IMG/VR virus record: IMGVR_UViG_3300044629_000639
Span: 1-33,314 of that record
Reading direction: 5' to 3' (one strand)
From: a virus
Length of the DNA: 33,314 nucleotides
The number at the start of each line of letters is the position of its first letter. Positions within the stretch are counted from its first letter, which is position 1. The notes below the pieces were generated by a model. The model had not been told where the DNA came from, made no database searches, and was given only the letters and a program-made list of their open reading frames with translations. Below are positions 30,408-33,314 of the stretch, one piece after another. Made by a program: the position numbers and the translations under genes.

Positions 30408-31049
30408 ATGCGTCCAATTCAGCTCGGCCCATACTCGCCCATCACGGCGCTGACCACCGCCTTCAACGCTCAGACATTCAACAGCACGGGCGCTGCGACC
30501 GCAGTCACCACCCCTGCCACCACCGACCTACTGGCCCACTTGGTCACGCTGACCTCGCCAGTTCAGGCAACGCTCGCGGGCATCACGTTCACGATCATCG
30601 GCACTGATTCCAACGGTATGGCGCAGACGGAGACCGGCATCACTGGTCCCGCATCCAACGCCACGGTGACCAGCTCCAAGCACTTCAAAACGATCACTAC
30701 CATCACGCCATCCGCCACCATGGGCGCGTTGGTGGTCTCTGTCGGCGTAGCGGCAGAATCAGTCAGCCCGATGATTCCGCTGGAGTGGCGTAGTATCGCA
30801 GCAGCAGCCATGACGGTAAAGGTCACGGGCACTATCAACTTCACGGTTGAAGAAACCTACGCTAGCCCATTCAACAACGCCCACGCAGACTGCCCATGGG
30901 TCGCAGTTACTGCGCTGGCTACGAAGGCAGCGACAACCTCCAGTACCGTAACCATTGGCGACCAGGCAGTGCGACTGAAGACCCATAGTGTGACCAACGG
31001 CGCGACACTAACTTGGTACATCACGCAGAGCTCCGGACAGGTGATGTAA
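30408..31049 (+). CDS. Beta-rich structural protein, paralogue of the upstream gene
   Basis: This 213-residue protein has an AAGG-rich ribosome site upstream. It shares with the previous gene the pattern TFTIIGTDSNGMAQTET...TVTSSKHFKTITTITPSAT. The end (VTIGDQAVRLKTHSVTNGATL) is beta-type. It seems to be a duplicated virion surface protein. No enzymatic motif is visible. Confidence 0.6.
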   Translation: MRPIQLGPYSPITALTTAFNAQTFNSTGAATAVTTPATTDLLAHLVTLTSPVQATLAGITFTIIGTDSNGMAQTETGITGPASNATVTSSKHFKTITTITPSATMGALVVSVGVAAESVSPMIPLEWRSIAAAAMTVKVTGTINFTVEETYASPFNNAHADCPWVAVTALATKAATTSSTVTIGDQAVRLKTHSVTNGATLTWYITQSSGQVM

Positions 31050-31050
31050 C

Positions 31051-32019
31051 ATGGCTACCAGTGGTACCGTAGCAACGACGATCATCGACAACAGTGCTCT
31101 AATCGAGCACTCGTTTCGCCGTTGTGGAATTCCCCCTTCGGCGCAGACACCGGAGACCGTGCTCATCGCCAAGGAGAATCTCTATCTCCTGTTGCTAGGC
31201 TTGTCGAACGCGGGACTGAACCTCTGGGCTGTCGAGAAGGCATTCATCGGCCTCAACGTCGGTCAAGCCACCTATGTAACCCCCGCAGGCACCTTGGACG
31301 TTCTCAACGTCGTCTTCTGCACTCCCACGCTGGCGACAGTGACCTTTGTTGGTATTGCAGCGGGCGGCCAAGCGACGATCGCGTCCTCCGCAGTGATCCG
31401 CGTCGGCTTCTCCTTCACCTCCGCATTCACCGGAGCCATCCAGATCAAGTCCAGCGGCACGTTACTAACGACCCTCGCTACTGAGTCCTACGTCGCTGGG
31501 CAGTACTACTGGGCAGACCTCCCCGTCACGACCACCGGCACAGTATTCACTGTCGTGTCGGCCGCAGCTACGTACCCCGTGATCAGCGACATCAAACTCG
31601 CGACAGCAGTAGCTGAGCTCCCAGTGACCCAGTGGAACCGCGATACGTTTGCAGTCATCAACAACAAAGCTGTTCAGGGTAGCCCTTCGACGAGTTACTT
31701 CTACGAGAAGAAGCTGATCCCCCAGATTACCTTGTGGCCGGTGCCAAACAGCGCCGACAACCACATGATGATCTATCGCCACCGCCAGCCGCAGGACGTA
31801 GGAACGTTGCTCGAACAAGTCGAGATTCCCCAGCGCTGGATGGATGGATTCATCTGGTTGCTGTCTGCGCGCCTGTGCTTCGAGCTTCCGGGGATCGACC
31901 CTACCAAGCAAACCTTGATCGTGCAGATGGCGGATAAGGTGGTGCTGGAAGCCGAACAGAGCGAGACGGACGGTGCTCCAATCTACTTGACGCCGGGGAT
32001 ATCATGCTACAGTCGGTGA
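31051..32019 (+). CDS. Head-tail connector-like protein
   Basis: This 322-residue protein follows the capsid block. The first 60 residues (DNSALIEHSFRRCGIPPSAQ, ENLYLLLLGLSNAGLNLWAV) are helical, like P22 gp4-type adaptors. A beta-rich inserted domain (about 65-190) follows, then a conserved-looking tail: WNRDTFAVINNKAVQG, LWPVPNSADNHMMIYRHRQ, PQRWMDGFIWLLSARLCFEL. The C-terminus overlaps the GIY-YIG gene by 16 bases. The role is a neck or connector component; the family is inferred. Confidence 0.6.
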   Translation: MATSGTVATTIIDNSALIEHSFRRCGIPPSAQTPETVLIAKENLYLLLLGLSNAGLNLWAVEKAFIGLNVGQATYVTPAGTLDVLNVVFCTPTLATVTFVGIAAGGQATIASSAVIRVGFSFTSAFTGAIQIKSSGTLLTTLATESYVAGQYYWADLPVTTTGTVFTVVSAAATYPVISDIKLATAVAELPVTQWNRDTFAVINNKAVQGSPSTSYFYEKKLIPQITLWPVPNSADNHMMIYRHRQPQDVGTLLEQVEIPQRWMDGFIWLLSARLCFELPGIDPTKQTLIVQMADKVVLEAEQSETDGAPIYLTPGISCYSR

Positions 32020-32765
32020 GAGAATACTACGCGTACACCCACGCTCGTCCGAATACCACGGACGCTGGTGGAGTATTCTACATTGGTAAAGGCTACGGAA
32101 AACGCGCATTTGATTTGTCACATAGCGATCAGCGTAATATTTGGCACAAGCGCGTTGTTGCTAAGCATGGCAAAGAGAACATCCTAATAAACACCATCCC
32201 TTGCTCATCTGAGAAAATTGCGCTTGAGCTCGAAGTCGGGTTGATTAAATGTTTGCGCCGAATGGGGGTCAAACTAGTAAATAACACTAATGGCGGTGAA
32301 GGGGCATCAGGCGCACGTTGGTCTAAGGAGATGAAGAAGGCGCGAGCTGCGCAGTCTAGACTGATGCACGCAGATGCCGCATTTAAGGAAAAGCACTCTA
32401 AGCGCATGCAGGAACTAGCAACCACTCCAGAATGGAAGAAGGCAAATGGAGATGCTACGCGCAGGAATTGGCAAAACCCCCAGTATCGCGCAACTAAAGA
32501 AGCCCAGTCGCAAGCCATGTGGGATGATCCTGAGAAGCGCGCAAAGATAGTTGCAGCTCAGACTGAGGCTCAACGACGTCCAGAAGTCAATGCAAAGATG
32601 AGGGCGTCTGTAAAAGCTGCTTGGCAGCGTGAAGATCTAAAAGAAGGCCAGCGCAAGAATATCACAGGGAGAATATGGGTAAATGCCGACGGAAGATACC
32701 TGCGCATTTGGCCGGCTGAACTTCCCTCCTACGAAGCACTCGGCTGGCGGAAAGGGCGCAGATGA
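32004..32765 (+). CDS. GIY-YIG homing endonuclease 2
   Basis: This 253-residue protein has a GIY-YIG-like core at residues 5-100: YYAYTH and VFYIGKGYGKRAF replace the GIY and YIG strands, with the metal Glu in IALELEVGLIKC. The middle (about 130-220) has four to five repeated units starting W-x-(N/D)-P (WQNPQYRATKEA, WDDPEKRAKIVA), likely DNA-contact helices. The end GRIWVNADGRYLRIWPAEL...ALGW matches the end of the first GIY-YIG protein. It lies between the connector gene and a zinc-ribbon gene, overlapping both, which suggests a precise insertion. There is no clear ribosome site; it may be poorly translated. Confidence 0.82.
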   Translation: MLQSVREYYAYTHARPNTTDAGGVFYIGKGYGKRAFDLSHSDQRNIWHKRVVAKHGKENILINTIPCSSEKIALELEVGLIKCLRRMGVKLVNNTNGGEGASGARWSKEMKKARAAQSRLMHADAAFKEKHSKRMQELATTPEWKKANGDATRRNWQNPQYRATKEAQSQAMWDDPEKRAKIVAAQTEAQRRPEVNAKMRASVKAAWQREDLKEGQRKNITGRIWVNADGRYLRIWPAELPSYEALGWRKGRR

Positions 32766-32998
32766 GCCTCTATCTCACTCCCAAAGTTGTTGGCGGCACG
32801 ATGGCCGTGGCTGTCTGCTATCGCTGCCAGAAAAAGATGTACGCGGGAGACTTGAAGAAAGATCCGAACAACATGAACTTCTACTGTAGCGAGTGTGTTG
32901 ACTTGCTTGATCCATGGAGGCTCCCTGCGCGTCGTGCAGAAGACATCAGTGTTCGACACCCGCGCCCAGATACCGAGATTGAACCAGGAGCACACTGA
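32762..32998 (+). CDS. Small zinc-ribbon protein, 78 aa
   Basis: Two CxxC pairs (CYRC and CSEC) about 20 residues apart give a full four-cysteine zinc ribbon (residues 19-45). The protein starts MSLYLTPKVVGGTM. The ATG overlaps the endonuclease stop, and its TGA shares a base with the next ATG. Small zinc ribbons recur in this genome (21480, 21625). The role is unknown; it may bind nucleic acid or another protein. Confidence 0.65.
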   Translation: MSLYLTPKVVGGTMAVAVCYRCQKKMYAGDLKKDPNNMNFYCSECVDLLDPWRLPARRAEDISVRHPRPDTEIEPGAH

Positions 32999-33314
32999 TG
33001 GCTGAGTCACTTACCTACGCCTCGCTCCTCACCGACGTTCAGACCTACGCAGAGCGGAGTGATGACCCGTTCATCACTCAGATTCCGCGCTTTGTGATGA
33101 TGGCCGAAAATCGCCTTGCGTCCGAAGTCCGAGGGCTTGGCCTTCAGAAGTACGTGACAGGGGTGCTCAATGGCAACAGCATGGCGAAGCCGGAACGCTG
33201 GCGCGAGACGATCAGCTTCAACGTCACCGTCGCCTCACAGCGCGTTTTTCTCCAAGAACGCACCTATGACTACTGTCGTGCCTTCTGCCCCGATCCATCT
33301 GTCACCGGAACGCC
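32998..33314 (+). CDS. Phage adaptor-type protein (5' part, runs off the right edge)
   Basis: From the ATG at 32998 the frame stays open to the edge, about 105 residues. The start (MAESLTYASLLTDVQTYAER, then ITQIPRFVMMAENRLASEV and VTGVLNGNSMAKPERW) matches the pattern of a widespread phage adaptor protein family: T-Y-x-x-L ... IP.FI..AE.Rl ... vtg.l. It shares a base with the previous TGA. It should join portal and tail in the neck. The rest is outside the window. Confidence 0.7.
   Translation, partial: MAESLTYASLLTDVQTYAERSDDPFITQIPRFVMMAENRLASEVRGLGLQKYVTGVLNGNSMAKPERWRETISFNVTVASQRVFLQERTYDYCRAFCPDPSVTGT

Noticed and set aside
1-33314. CRISPR array, tRNA genes, integrase or a single-subunit RNA polymerase
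   Set aside because: None could be supported: no regular spaced repeats, no cloverleaf with a T-loop consensus, and no frame with integrase or T7-like polymerase motifs. Lysogeny is therefore not indicated by this window.

Overview
The window is part of a tailed double-stranded DNA bacteriophage genome, most likely podovirus-like and from a Gram-negative host. The grounds are a portal, an adaptor-type protein at the right edge, an M15 endolysin without a signal peptide, and a three-helix holin. The host genus cannot be named from sequence alone. Base composition is mixed and moderately GC-rich, with a visibly AT-rich patch inside one gene (about 15900-16750).

Layout. Positions 1-10967 are a leftward block of early and replication genes: a methyltransferase-like fragment at the edge, small orphan genes, a primase-polymerase/helicase, an SF2 helicase, an ATP-dependent DNA ligase, a DUF932 protein, several small hypothetical proteins, and two homing endonucleases (GIY-YIG and HNH). 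A divergent promoter region (about 10970-11204) separates this block from one rightward small gene (11205-11639). That gene's C-terminus matches the C-terminal end of the primase-helicase. Next comes a 1.2 kb non-coding region (11640-12839) with three related 16-bp palindromes, a 14-bp perfect palindrome, many short hairpins, a purine-rich stretch and a 48-nt G-free tract. It is a candidate origin, operator and/or packaging region.

Positions 12840-33314 are a rightward late operon with tightly overlapping genes. It carries TerS, TerL, an ADP-ribosyltransferase-like protein, the portal, a lysis cassette (small membrane protein, M15 endolysin, 3TM holin), a set of structural or receptor-side proteins, and small CxxC proteins. 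It continues with a phage GroES-like co-chaperonin, scaffold, head proteins, major capsid protein, two paralogous beta-rich structural proteins, and a connector-like protein. It ends with a third homing endonuclease (GIY-YIG), a zinc-ribbon protein and the start of an adaptor protein. Lysis and putative distal structural genes lie between portal and scaffold/capsid, which is not the usual order.

Regulation. A 9-mer RGYTATAAT occurs at least seven times, mostly just upstream of genes and without a consistent -35 box. Two late genes (TerS and the ADP-ribosyltransferase-like gene) lack a Shine-Dalgarno and have a TATAMT box ending 6-7 nt before the ATG, the pattern of leaderless transcription. 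The HNH homing endonuclease seems to have its own promoter and a cloverleaf-like RNA leader with a GNRA tetraloop.
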